Source: IOR16 sp963521065
GTDB taxonomy: Bacteria; Bacillota; Clostridia; Peptostreptococcales; Anaerovoracaceae
Assembly: GCA_963521065.1 (NCBI GenBank)
Contig: CAUQTI010000012.1
Coordinates: 35,472 to 99,471, forward strand
Direction of reading: 5' to 3'
Length of the DNA: 64,000 nt
Below, one piece after another: positions 26,252 to 33,184 of the stretch. A program made the translations under genes and the position numbers. The notes beneath the pieces are model-generated. The model made no database searches and was not told where the DNA came from. It saw nothing but the letters and a program-made list of their open reading frames with translations. Positions within the stretch are counted from its first letter, which is position 1. The number at the start of each line of letters is the position of its first letter.

Positions 26252-26537
26252 AAATTGGGTGGGAATAAAAAAAACGCTCCGAAGAGACGGTATAAATTAC
26301 CACATTATATACGCACTAATTAGGTTCGACATTTTGTACCTTTTTCTATGCCTAAACCCTATATCAATCAACGGTTTTACACCTTTCTGTAAAATGAAAC
26401 CAAGCTCCTTTGTTTCCTATAAAACCTTTTATAAAAGTAGGATAAATATAGGAATCATGTTATAATGAATGACATGCACCTTAATAACATACATGAAATT
26501 ATTAAGGATCTATTGTTACTTTGCAAAGGGAGAGATA

Positions 26538-26714
26538 ATGAAAAACAATTGGAGAAAGTTAAATATTTATCAAAAATCACTGCTTATTCTACTCGTTCTT
26601 CTTATGCTTATCACTGATAGTCTATTATTTTGGTTTGATTCCCTATGGTTGGGAGCTGTGAGCCTTGCCCTTTTTTCAATGATGGGGTTTTTATTCTATA
26701 AATCATTTAAGTAG
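26538..26714 (+). CDS. Small two-helix membrane protein (58 aa)
   Basis: 58 residues from the ATG at 26538, which follows AAGGGAGAG by 4 bases. The frame is open further upstream, but no other start has a site. A charged N-terminus (MKNNWRKLNIYQK) is followed by two hydrophobic segments at about 15-30 and 35-53 and ends in FYKSFK. No family is recognised. It lies alone in the AT-rich island, about 100 bases before another orphan gene. Small membrane peptides of this shape occur as toxins, holin-like proteins and regulators; nothing here distinguishes these. Confidence 0.55.
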   Translation: MKNNWRKLNIYQKSLLILLVLLMLITDSLLFWFDSLWLGAVSLALFSMMGFLFYKSFK

Positions 26715-26822
26715 ATGTTGATAAAAAATTGATGTAACTATTAAATGAAAATTTTTGATTCATAAAAGAATTGATTTTTCATATATAGTTCACCGATATA
26801 TAGTGAAGAAAGAAGACTTACA

Positions 26823-27317
26823 ATGGAAAACATATATTTTGACAGAACAGAGAATAAAGGAGCACTTGGAATTTTTTCTAAGGATGCCAAGCTCATCCCT
26901 GCTGGAACAACAGTATATGTAATGAGTGTGAAGGAGAATAATGCAGAATATCAAAGATACGAAAAAGAGCACGATATAAAATTTATATTTGATGATAATA
27001 TACCTTATATGGATTTTTATGCAGTGCCTCACATTGATATTTTTGCGGGAGACAGTCTAGGTGGTTGGTTTGGAACGGTTGAACAAATAACCGATTTTGA
27101 CGTGGAAGCACCAATCTGTTATATTGATCTACAAAAAAATTGCTTTCTTATTTCAGAATGCCTCAGTTTATTTTGGGATTCTATGAAAGCAGGATCAGAT
27201 TGGAAGGCAGATATGCAGCCGCTTCAAGACATAAAATTTTATGCGTCAAAGGAAGAAGCGCAAAAAAAACTTACTTTTTTTACAAATGTTAAATCCCCTG
27301 AAAAAAATAAGGGATAA
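26823..27317 (+). CDS. Hypothetical protein, 164 aa (orphan)
   Basis: A soluble, acidic protein of 164 residues that I do not recognise. Features are an N-terminal FDRTENKGALGIFSKDAKLIPAG, several aromatic and Asp residues in the middle (DDNIPYMDFYAVPHIDIFAGDSLGGWFG, cited for composition) and a Trp-containing segment FWDSMKAGSDWKAD. The size and acidity recall polymorphic-toxin immunity proteins, but no toxin gene lies beside it. A weak site (GAAGAAAGAAG) precedes the ATG. It converges on the GHKL kinase gene with a shared terminator at its 3' end. Composition matches the AT-rich island. Confidence 0.7.
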   Translation: MENIYFDRTENKGALGIFSKDAKLIPAGTTVYVMSVKENNAEYQRYEKEHDIKFIFDDNIPYMDFYAVPHIDIFAGDSLGGWFGTVEQITDFDVEAPICYIDLQKNCFLISECLSLFWDSMKAGSDWKADMQPLQDIKFYASKEEAQKKLTFFTNVKSPEKNKG

Positions 27318-27346
27318 TTATTTAAAATAATTACTCCTTATTTTTT
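27299..27346. terminator. Bidirectional terminator overlapping two convergent gene ends
   Basis: AAAAAATAAGG with TCCTTATTTTTT and, inside, TAATTATT with AATAATTA form a long stem that overlaps the last codons of both the orphan gene and the GHKL kinase gene. A and T tracts on both sides allow use in either direction. Confidence 0.75.
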
Positions 27347-28662
27347 TCAACCTGAGGGATATGTACTCTCAGAAGAAAAACTCCTTCTTCCTTATTTTCT
27401 TCATAAAAAATAAAACCCCCTAATCTTTCTATAATTTCTTTTACAATATCCATTCCAAATCCGTGGTTCTCTCCGTTTTTTTTCGTTGTCAGTAATTTCC
27501 CGTCATCCATCAGCACTTTTCCATTGTAAGAATTGGCCACTTCCAAAGTCACCCAATCTTTATCCTTGCTGCTGCTTACTGTGAAAAAACGCTTTTCGGC
27601 AGGAACTTCCAGGCATGCCTCAATCGCATTATTTGTGACATTTGCAAAAACACGAATTGCATCCATTAATGTCAAGCCTGTATGTTTTGGTGCAAAAACA
27701 TTAAAAGAAAATTTAATTTGTTTTTCTTCACAGAAATTCGCCAAATCCTGCAGCATCGCATCCAGCACAACATCATTTGAATATTTTTTATGGACTTTTA
27801 CCCTTTTTTGCATGTCATCATAGATGTTATCAATAAGCAGAATTGCTTTTTCACCGTCTCCACCCCGAATCAACGCCTTTACTGACGCCATCATAGTCTT
27901 ATAGTCATGCTTAAACATTTGAAAGCTTTCCGTATATTTTTGGTAAGACTTATAGTGGCGCAGTTGTCTGGCATACTGCTCTTCCAGCATTTTATTCGTC
28001 CATTGAGATTCAACAAGCTCCGCGTTTTGAATCGACTGATAGATTGCATAAATCAACATGCTTAACGTTAAAACACTGGCGCCAAGTACAACCCCCATAT
28101 ACCATATATTATTTGATAATATATAACGTCCTGCATTCATCGTTGCAAGGTTTGCGGAAGCTGCCATCTCATATATGACAACGGGTCTGAGTTGCCTTTT
28201 ATCCATCAAAAACACTTTGAATTTGTCATCCGGAAGAATTGTCTTCCTTAAAATCATAAAAAATAAGAAAGCAAAAGGAAATGCGACAAGTGTAATCTTG
28301 TAATACAATACATCATCAAATAAAAAGTCACGCCCTGGAAATAAAAATACACTGATTGCAGTGAACATCCCTCGAAAACAATAGGCACTCAGTACACAAA
28401 TACTTGCTCCATAGAATGCCTGCATCCAATTCATTCCAATACTTCCGCGAAGACCCATTGTCATGACAAATAGTATAACAACGATATTCCAGTAATTTAA
28501 ATCATAAATAGTAAGAAGTATATATGCACCTAAAATGCAGATCAGCGTTAAAAGAACGAAAGAAAATTTAAGCGCTTTCACTTCCAATATCTTATAATAA
28601 TAAAATAAAAATGCGCAATAGTATCCCGTAATCATAAAAAGTGCGATAAATGTATAAATCAC
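27331..28662 (-). CDS. AgrC-like GHKL sensor histidine kinase
   Basis: Sensor kinase of 443 residues with six or seven membrane helices in the first 215, then a coiled linker and the phosphorylation site H252 in MFKHDYKTMMA. The GHKL ATPase region contains NVTNNAIEAC (N box) and NHGFGMDIVKEIIERLGG (G box). This is the AgrC/ComD/BlpH architecture, which usually senses secreted peptides. No agrB or agrD gene is in the window, so the signal is unknown. It overlaps the LytTR regulator gene by 4 bases. Confidence 0.88.
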   Translation of the reverse strand: MIYTFIALFMITGYYCAFLFYYYKILEVKALKFSFVLLTLICILGAYILLTIYDLNYWNIVVILFVMTMGLRGSIGMNWMQAFYGASICVLSAYCFRGMFTAISVFLFPGRDFLFDDVLYYKITLVAFPFAFLFFMILRKTILPDDKFKVFLMDKRQLRPVVIYEMAASANLATMNAGRYILSNNIWYMGVVLGASVLTLSMLIYAIYQSIQNAELVESQWTNKMLEEQYARQLRHYKSYQKYTESFQMFKHDYKTMMASVKALIRGGDGEKAILLIDNIYDDMQKRVKVHKKYSNDVVLDAMLQDLANFCEEKQIKFSFNVFAPKHTGLTLMDAIRVFANVTNNAIEACLEVPAEKRFFTVSSSKDKDWVTLEVANSYNGKVLMDDGKLLTTKKNGENHGFGMDIVKEIIERLGGFIFYEENKEEGVFLLRVHIPQVEKNKE

Positions 28663-29426
28663 AGCTTCTCCTCCCGCTCGAGCAAATTGCAGGTATTGTA
28701 AATGTGAAAATCAGAAATATAGTCAGAAAACCGCTTCTTAAGCAGGCGAACAAAGGTAACCCCTACAGGAATCACCTCTTCTGTCTTTAGCCGGATTGCC
28801 TGATTTTGAAAAACTGAAATATAAGGGAGGTTCACCAAATAAGAGCGGTGCACCCTTACAAAGTTTTTCTCAAAAAGCTGATTTTCCAATTGCTCCATTG
28901 TCCCATAAAATTTCCCCGTTTTTTCGCCTTGGTAATGGACTGTTACGAGCCTTTTCCAAATTTCAAAATAAGAAATATGCTGGATCGGGATTGCATGTGT
29001 TTTCCCGTCAAATTCAAAAATAAACAATTCATCTTCCTTTTCTGAAGCAAGCTCCGCTGCTTTTAGAAAAACCTTTTCAAATTTTTCAATGCTTGTTTCT
29101 TCTTTCAGCAGATATTGAACCGCATTTACATCAAATGCCTCATAAACATAATCCTCATAGCTTGTTAAAAACACAATTTGTGCTTCACAGCTGCATTCGC
29201 GTAATTTTCTTGCAGTTTCCATCCCATCTGTCTGGTCCATCAAAATATCTAGATAAATGATATCAACCTGTTTGGGCGCCTCAGTATAATGAAACAGCAA
29301 AGATTCCCCACTGTAGAAACAAGAAATTTCTATTTCCATCTTCCATTTTTCTGCAATTTGGGATAGCAACTCCGCGTATCGTTTTACTGCCTCGCAATTA
29401 TCGTCGCATAACGCTATTTTCAACAT
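28659..29426 (-). CDS. AgrA-like LytTR response regulator
   Basis: Response regulator of 255 residues. The receiver has acidic D8-D9, phosphoacceptor D60 in IIYLDILMDQTDG and Lys in LLKEETS. The LytTR DNA-binding domain (about 145-245) has ISYFEIWKRLVTVHYQG and FVRVHRSYLVNLPYI. AAAGAGGTG precedes the ATG. It is first in the operon with the GHKL kinase. LytTR proteins bind paired direct repeats upstream of targets. A 13-bp inverted repeat lies 62 bases upstream (29488-29524) and may be a control site. Confidence 0.9.
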   Translation of the reverse strand: MLKIALCDDNCEAVKRYAELLSQIAEKWKMEIEISCFYSGESLLFHYTEAPKQVDIIYLDILMDQTDGMETARKLRECSCEAQIVFLTSYEDYVYEAFDVNAVQYLLKEETSIEKFEKVFLKAAELASEKEDELFIFEFDGKTHAIPIQHISYFEIWKRLVTVHYQGEKTGKFYGTMEQLENQLFEKNFVRVHRSYLVNLPYISVFQNQAIRLKTEEVIPVGVTFVRLLKKRFSDYISDFHIYNTCNLLEREEKL

Positions 29427-29487
29427 ACTTTTTCACCTCTTTATTTAATATCAGTTTAACATAGGAAAGCACCCTGTATAGAAATAA

Positions 29488-29524
29488 TTTTTGATATAAT
29501 GTATCACCTTTATTATATCAAAAA
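29488..29524. promoter_or_regulatory. Perfect 13-bp inverted repeat upstream of the LytTR operon
   Basis: TTTTTGATATAAT (29488-29500) and ATTATATCAAAAA (29512-29524) are exact inverted copies with an 11-base spacer. Each arm contains TATAAT on one strand, so the element may overlay outward or inward promoters, or be an operator for the LytTR operon. Confidence 0.55.
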
Positions 29525-29638
29525 TAGTGTAATTTATCGTTTTCTTTAAATTACGTTATAAAAATTCATCTTAAAATTTTTTTTTAAGGATGAGGTATTC
29601 CATCAAAGAAAACTGTATGCACTCAAGGAAAAATTCTC

Positions 29639-29667
29639 TTGATTTCCCTCTATAATTTCGGTATAAT
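29639..29667 (+). promoter_or_regulatory. Near-consensus sigma-A promoter of a short transcript
   Basis: TTGATT (29639-29644) and a perfect TATAAT (29662-29667) are spaced by exactly 17 bases. Transcription would begin near 29675 and meet the terminator at 29763-29808, giving an RNA of about 130 bases. Confidence 0.65.
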
Positions 29668-29707
29668 TAGTGACAATTATCTAACTTACAAGAAGGTTTT
29701 TAACATT

Positions 29708-29764
29708 ATGGAAAGCGATAGTAGCCACAGTTGCGTGAAAAATTCAAATTATATAGACCAATAA
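29708..29764 (+). CDS. Possible 18-residue peptide gene upstream of a terminator
   Basis: An ATG preceded at 14 bases by AGAAGG opens 18 codons (MESDSSHSCVKNSNYIDQ), ending just where the terminator stem starts. It lies between a strong promoter and a strong terminator. It could be a leader peptide of an attenuator for the CNNM gene, a small signalling peptide, or chance within a small RNA. It lacks the amphipathic leader and acidic tail of AgrD, so it is not an AgrD homologue. Confidence 0.3.
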   Translation: MESDSSHSCVKNSNYIDQ

Positions 29765-29808
29765 AAAGCACTCTCTTTTTTTCTCATTGAAAAAGAGTAT
29801 GCTTTTTT
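29763..29808 (+). terminator. Intrinsic terminator of the short transcript upstream of the CNNM gene
   Basis: AAAAAGCA/TGCTTTTT and inside CTCTTTTT/AAAAAGAG form a long stem ending in T6. It stands between the promoter at 29639 and the CNNM start, so it either ends a small RNA or attenuates the gene. Confidence 0.75.
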
Positions 29809-29878
29809 GTTTTTTATTGGCAATACTAAAAGAATACATACAAAACTTAGGCTTGTATCACTAGGAGGCTTTATAAAC

Positions 29879-31120
29879 ATGAACGATAATCACTTAATTC
29901 TCATTGCTATTTTAGTCTGTATGATTATAATGTCAGCATATTTTTCTGCAACGGAAACGGCATTTTCTTCTATGAATAAAATTCGCTTAAAAAATAAGGC
30001 AAGCAAAGGCAATAAAAAAGCAATGCTCGTATTGGAGCTCGCTCAAGATTATGATAAAATTCTTTCTACAATACTCATTGGAAATAATATTGTAAACATC
30101 GCCTCTGCCTCATTAGCAACAGTTCTGTTTGTAGAATATTTCGGTGATGCCGGCATCACGATTTCGACCATTGTAATGACAGTTCTCGTTCTTATTTTTG
30201 GTGAAATTTCACCTAAAAGCCTTGCAAAAGAAGCTCCGGAAAGCTTTGCAATTTTTTCCTCACCTCTTCTCAAGATACTTTCCATCATTCTAACGCCACT
30301 GAATTTTCTATTTATGCTATGGAAACGCCTTTTATCTAAATTATTTAAAGTTCGAGACAGTAAAGCAATCACAGAGGCTGAATTAATTACCATTGTAGAA
30401 ACTGCCACACAAGATGGCGGTATTCAGCAAGATGAGGGTGAACTAATCCGAAGTGCAATTGAATTTAACGACTTGGACGTGACCGATGTCTTTACTCCCC
30501 GTACAGAAATGGTCGCGATAGAAGAATTTACAGATAAGGAAGAAATTCGAAAAATATTTACAAACAGTGGATTTTCAAGACTCCCTGTCTATCGGGATAA
30601 TATCGACAGTATGATTGGTGTCATCCATTTAAAAGATTTATATAATAATCCTGATTCTACAGTCGCAGAGCTTATGAAACGCCCTCTTTTCGTTCCAGAT
30701 AGCATCAAAGTATCCAAGCTGATGCGATTGCTGCAAAGCAATAAATCACATCTTGCCTTTGTCAGCGACGAGTACGGAGGAACGCTCGGAATTGTAACAC
30801 TCGAGGATATCATTGAAGAATTAGTCGGTGAAATTTGGGATGAGCACGATGAAGTCGTTCAAGAATTTGAGCAGCTTTCAGAATCCAAATACCGGGTAAA
30901 CGGAAACGCAAGTCTCGATAAAATGTTTCGACTTCTTCACATTGATTATGAAGAGGAGGATGCAGCTACAGTCAATGGATGGTTTGTTAAAGAACTTGGG
31001 CGGATCCCCGTCAAAGACGATACGTTCCAGTTTGAAAATCTATTTTTGACAGTCACTGCCGCTGACGCAAAAAAAGCCACACAGGTCATTGTGGAAATTC
31101 TACCGAAAGAGGCCAACTAA
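29879..31120 (+). CDS. CNNM/CorC-HlyC family (UPF0053) membrane protein with CBS domains
   Basis: 413 residues from the ATG at 29879, chosen for the AGGAGG site 10 bases upstream; the frame is open for 24 more codons without a site. The DUF21/CNNM transmembrane domain spans about 1-180 (SATETAFSSMNKIRLKNKAS and FGEISPKSLAKEAPE), a CBS pair about 195-320 (DVFTPRTEM; DEYGGTLGIVTLEDIIEELVG, cited in part) and the CorC_HlyC domain the rest. Relatives are linked to magnesium or cobalt homeostasis. The older label 'hemolysin' is not supported by any toxin feature. Confidence 0.9.
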   Translation: MNDNHLILIAILVCMIIMSAYFSATETAFSSMNKIRLKNKASKGNKKAMLVLELAQDYDKILSTILIGNNIVNIASASLATVLFVEYFGDAGITISTIVMTVLVLIFGEISPKSLAKEAPESFAIFSSPLLKILSIILTPLNFLFMLWKRLLSKLFKVRDSKAITEAELITIVETATQDGGIQQDEGELIRSAIEFNDLDVTDVFTPRTEMVAIEEFTDKEEIRKIFTNSGFSRLPVYRDNIDSMIGVIHLKDLYNNPDSTVAELMKRPLFVPDSIKVSKLMRLLQSNKSHLAFVSDEYGGTLGIVTLEDIIEELVGEIWDEHDEVVQEFEQLSESKYRVNGNASLDKMFRLLHIDYEEEDAATVNGWFVKELGRIPVKDDTFQFENLFLTVTAADAKKATQVIVEILPKEAN

Positions 31121-31191
31121 AAGGGACAAGCAATCCTGTCGTACCAAGCTTTCTGCCTTTCATCTACTTTTCATTTTCTTTTTTAAAAATA

Positions 31192-31240
31192 AAATAAATC
31201 TGGATAGGAATTTCTATTCACTTCCAGATTTATTTGTTTT
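31192..31240. terminator. Bidirectional terminator between the CNNM gene and coaC
   Basis: AAATAAATCTGG (31192-31203) and CCAGATTTATTT (31224-31235) form a perfect 12-bp stem, with T-rich sequence on either strand. It serves the convergent CNNM and coaB-coaC transcripts. Confidence 0.8.
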
Positions 31241-31784
31241 ATATCTGCTCTATTTCTTTTTTTATCTTTTCTACGATTACGGATACATCTGCCAGTGCTC
31301 CTTTTCCTAAATCACCACAAGCCAGCAGCGCTTCTTTTGGCTCAATCACTTGATAGCCAAAACGGAGAAGTTTTTGAATATTATCCTGTACAATCGGATT
31401 TTCATACATGTTAGTATTCATTGCAGGTGCAATGTAAATTGGCTTATCTCTCACCGCCATCATCACTGTCGAAAGAAAATCATCCGCAATTCCTGAAGCC
31501 AGCTTTCCAATTATGTTCGCTGAAGCCGGTGCAATAAGACATAGATCGGCTCTCTTTGCTAATGAAATATGTTTAATTTCGCTTGGAACAATCTCTTCAA
31601 ACATATCTGTATAAACTTTCCTCTTTGTCAAAGACTGAAATGTTAACGGCGTAATAAAACGCTCCGCGCTTTGTGTCATAATAACATCTACTGTATATCC
31701 ATATTTTGTAAATTGGTTTGCAATGTCTGCCGCTTTATATGCAGCAATACTTCCAGTTACACCTAAGAGTATATGCTTCGTCAT
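31239..31784 (-). CDS. coaC: Phosphopantothenoylcysteine decarboxylase CoaC
   Basis: FMN-dependent decarboxylase of coenzyme A synthesis, turning 4'-phosphopantothenoylcysteine into 4'-phosphopantetheine. The 181 residues show the HFCD flavoprotein pattern: GVTGSIAAYKAADI at 8-21, the active-site His in EIKHISLAKRAD, PASANIIGKLASGIADD, the PAMNTNMYENP motif, and the Cys in LLACGDLGKG. It is a stand-alone protein, not fused to CoaB as in most bacteria, and overlaps coaB by 4 bases (ATGA). Confidence 0.93.
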   Translation of the reverse strand: MTKHILLGVTGSIAAYKAADIANQFTKYGYTVDVIMTQSAERFITPLTFQSLTKRKVYTDMFEEIVPSEIKHISLAKRADLCLIAPASANIIGKLASGIADDFLSTVMMAVRDKPIYIAPAMNTNMYENPIVQDNIQKLLRFGYQVIEPKEALLACGDLGKGALADVSVIVEKIKKEIEQI

Positions 31785-32488
31785 TTGTTTGCCTCTTCTT
31801 TCTTCTCTAGAGTTTCTAACAAACGCAGGCTGATTTTTTCAGCAATTTCTTCTCTGTTTGCCATCGTATCATAGCTTTGATCTTCATGAATCAAATAGCC
31901 TGAGTGCTTTCCGTCACAAATTTCTTTTAAATCATTTGCTAAAACGAATGTGCATTTATTTTTAAGCAGGAGATTATAGCCTACTTCAATCAACTCAGCT
32001 CTCGGCACATCGCTCAAAAGTTTAAATCCAATTAAAATTGTATCCGGGCTCCATTTCTTGATTTCACTTATCACCTTCGGTGTCTTTTTCATAACAATGA
32101 CGAGGTCTTCAATCTCTGAGCTTATTTTTTTGCTGCTGTCTAATGCTTTTCCCTCTTTGAAAGCTGCAGTCGTAGTCACCTCTTTCACCGTATAGTCACT
32201 GACTGCCATGGAGTGAATGACTGCATCAATCTTTTCCGTCTCTAAAATTTCCTTTAATTTTTCTTCCAGCTCAAGCACTCCTCCAATCGGAATGGTAACT
32301 ACGTTTTCTCCTAATGGGGGTATCGCTCTAAGTCCGTGCAGATAATACAGAGTTTCCACCTTATCTGCATAATTCTTTAGCAAGGTTGTTCCAATTGTAT
32401 TTCCCAGCCTTCCTGTTGATGTATTTGTAATCGAACGCACATCGTCAATCCGCTCCGTCGTTCCGCCAGCAGTTATGATTAGTTTCAT
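31781..32488 (-). CDS. coaB: Phosphopantothenate-cysteine ligase CoaB
   Basis: Ligase that joins 4'-phosphopantothenate and cysteine. The 235 residues begin KLIITAGGTTERIDDVRSITN, the nucleotide-binding start of this family, and contain STGRLGNTIG, AVSDYTV, a Lys-rich SSKKISSE segment and ANDLKEI. It is separate from coaC, the split arrangement known from streptococci and some Clostridia. It starts its operon at the ATG preceded by GAAAGGG. Confidence 0.92.
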   Translation of the reverse strand: MKLIITAGGTTERIDDVRSITNTSTGRLGNTIGTTLLKNYADKVETLYYLHGLRAIPPLGENVVTIPIGGVLELEEKLKEILETEKIDAVIHSMAVSDYTVKEVTTTAAFKEGKALDSSKKISSEIEDLVIVMKKTPKVISEIKKWSPDTILIGFKLLSDVPRAELIEVGYNLLLKNKCTFVLANDLKEICDGKHSGYLIHEDQSYDTMANREEIAEKISLRLLETLEKKEEANK

Positions 32489-32602
32489 AAAATACCCTTT
32501 CTATTTTTTCTCTGCATCCATTTCACTTCTATCTTACCATAAATACAATTTAATACCCATTTTTCAATTTAAAATTTTAAAAAATAAGCCATAAAATTTT
32601 TC

Positions 32603-32631
32603 TTGTACTTTCAATCTGCCTATGTTACCCT
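32603..32631 (+). promoter_or_regulatory. Possible promoter of the hyd leader RNA
   Basis: TTGTAC (32603-32608) and TACCCT (32626-32631) are spaced by 17 bases, about 24 bases before the structured element. The -10 match is weak (3 of 6). Confidence 0.35.
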
Positions 32632-32654
32632 TGAAGCATAAAATCGTTCTGAGA

Positions 32655-32803
32655 GTACAAGGGTTCGTCCCAAGTAGGAAGGCGACAAAAATGACTTTAG
32701 CGGTGATGATATAATCCATGGCGGCTGAAGCAATGCCCGCAAGCCTTTGCGGCCGTATTTTTAAGCTTTAGAATCCTTGTGCTTTTTCGTACAGGGTTTT
32801 TTT
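32655..32803 (+). promoter_or_regulatory. Candidate riboswitch upstream of the H-cluster maturation operon, class unknown
   Basis: A 12-bp closing stem joins GTACAAGGGTTC (32655-32666) to GAATCCTTGTGC (32771-32782). Inside are a small hairpin TCC-CAAGTA-GGA with flanking TCG/CGA (32665-32685) and a G+C-rich hairpin CCGCAA-GCCT-TTGCGG (near 32737-32752). The 3' arm of the closing stem is also the 5' arm (CCTTGTGC) of an intrinsic terminator. The two folds exclude each other, which is the logic of an expression platform that switches on when the closing stem is stabilised. I could not match it to TPP, SAM, cobalamin, FMN, glycine, c-di-GMP, THF, Moco, ZTP or T-box consensus. Confidence 0.6.
32775..32803 (+). 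terminator. Terminator in the hyd leader, overlapping the aptamer-like closing stem
   Basis: CCTTGTGC (32775-32782) pairs with GTACAGGG (32789-32796) over 8 bp, with two G-T pairs, around TTTTTC and is followed by seven T. Eight bases are shared with the closing stem of the upstream structure. Confidence 0.75.
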
Positions 32804-32926
32804 GTTTTATAAATAAACGATCTTAAAGTAAAATTTGGCGCACCCCTATACCTTTGAAAAAAGAGGAAATGATTTTTAAATATTTTGCAACACTAAAATT
32901 GAAGATTCTTAAAGAAAGGAAGTTTT

Positions 32927-33184
32927 ATGGAAACTAGACTGGCATTAATCGGAATCATTGTGGAAAATAAGGGCTCTGTCGAAAAAATGAATGCACTCTT
33001 ACATGAATACGGAGACTACATTGTTGGGCGAATGGGAATTCCTTATCCAAAACGTCATGTTTCGGTAATCAGCATTATTATGGATGCTCCAAGTGACATC
33101 ATCAGTGCACTTTCAGGAAAAGTAGGAATGCTTCCTCATGTCAGTACCAAGACCGTATATTCAAAGGTACCAGACAAATGTTAA
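32927..33184 (+). CDS. TM1266-like iron-only hydrogenase system regulator
   Basis: A small protein of 85 residues with the ACT/NikR-C-like fold of the TM1266 family, named as a putative regulator of the [FeFe]-hydrogenase system. It begins METRLALIGIIVENKGSVEKMN, has YGDYIVGRMGIPYP in the middle and HVSVISIIMDAPSDIISALSGKVG (cited in part), all family features. It lacks a DNA-binding domain of its own. AAAGGAAG precedes the ATG. It is first in the operon with hydE, hydG and hydF and overlaps hydE by 7 bases. Confidence 0.88.
   Translation: METRLALIGIIVENKGSVEKMNALLHEYGDYIVGRMGIPYPKRHVSVISIIMDAPSDIISALSGKVGMLPHVSTKTVYSKVPDKC

Larger units (their letters stand above)
25877..26537. other. AT-rich non-coding stretch with terminator and inverted repeats
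   Basis: About 660 bases with no convincing gene. It holds another T-loop-like piece, GTTCAAATCC (26052-26061), an intrinsic terminator (26110-26134), and an 11-bp inverted repeat (26205-26251) around a third ATGCAAC copy. A possible frame at 26214-26465 has no ribosome binding site and low-complexity composition, so it is not called. Confidence 0.45.
29427..29878. other. Divergent regulatory region between the LytTR pair and the CNNM gene
   Basis: About 450 bases. From left to right it holds a perfect 13-bp inverted repeat (29488-29524), an imperfect hairpin (CATCTTAAAA/TTTTAAGGATG near 29577), a near-consensus promoter on the plus strand (29639-29667), a possible 18-codon reading frame (29708-29764), and a terminator (29763-29808) 70 bases before the CNNM start. 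A weak TTGGCA-like -35 after the terminator may serve the CNNM gene itself. Confidence 0.6.
32489..32926. other. Leader region of the hyd maturation operon
   Basis: About 440 bases between divergent coaB and the TM1266-like gene. The left 100 bases are AT-rich promoter sequence for coaB. The rest holds a promoter (32603-32631), a structured RNA (32655-32782) and a terminator (32775-32803), followed by 120 AT-rich bases up to the start codon. Confidence 0.7.

Noticed and set aside
26214..26465. Plus-strand frame of 83 codons
   Set aside because: No ribosome binding site, overlaps the inverted repeats at 26205-26251, and shows no recognisable protein features.
29708..29764. AgrD autoinducer precursor for the adjacent kinase
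   Set aside because: The 18-residue product lacks the amphipathic leader and charged C-terminal tail of AgrD, and there is no agrB. It is kept only as an unexplained small frame.
29879..31120. Hemolysin
   Set aside because: The hemolysin name for this family is historical; the CNNM, CBS and CorC_HlyC domains indicate a metal-homeostasis membrane protein.
32640..32660. TPP riboswitch, suggested by CTGAGA
   Set aside because: The other TPP core elements (the ACCTGAT and GGATAAT segments and the final GGGA) are absent from this leader.
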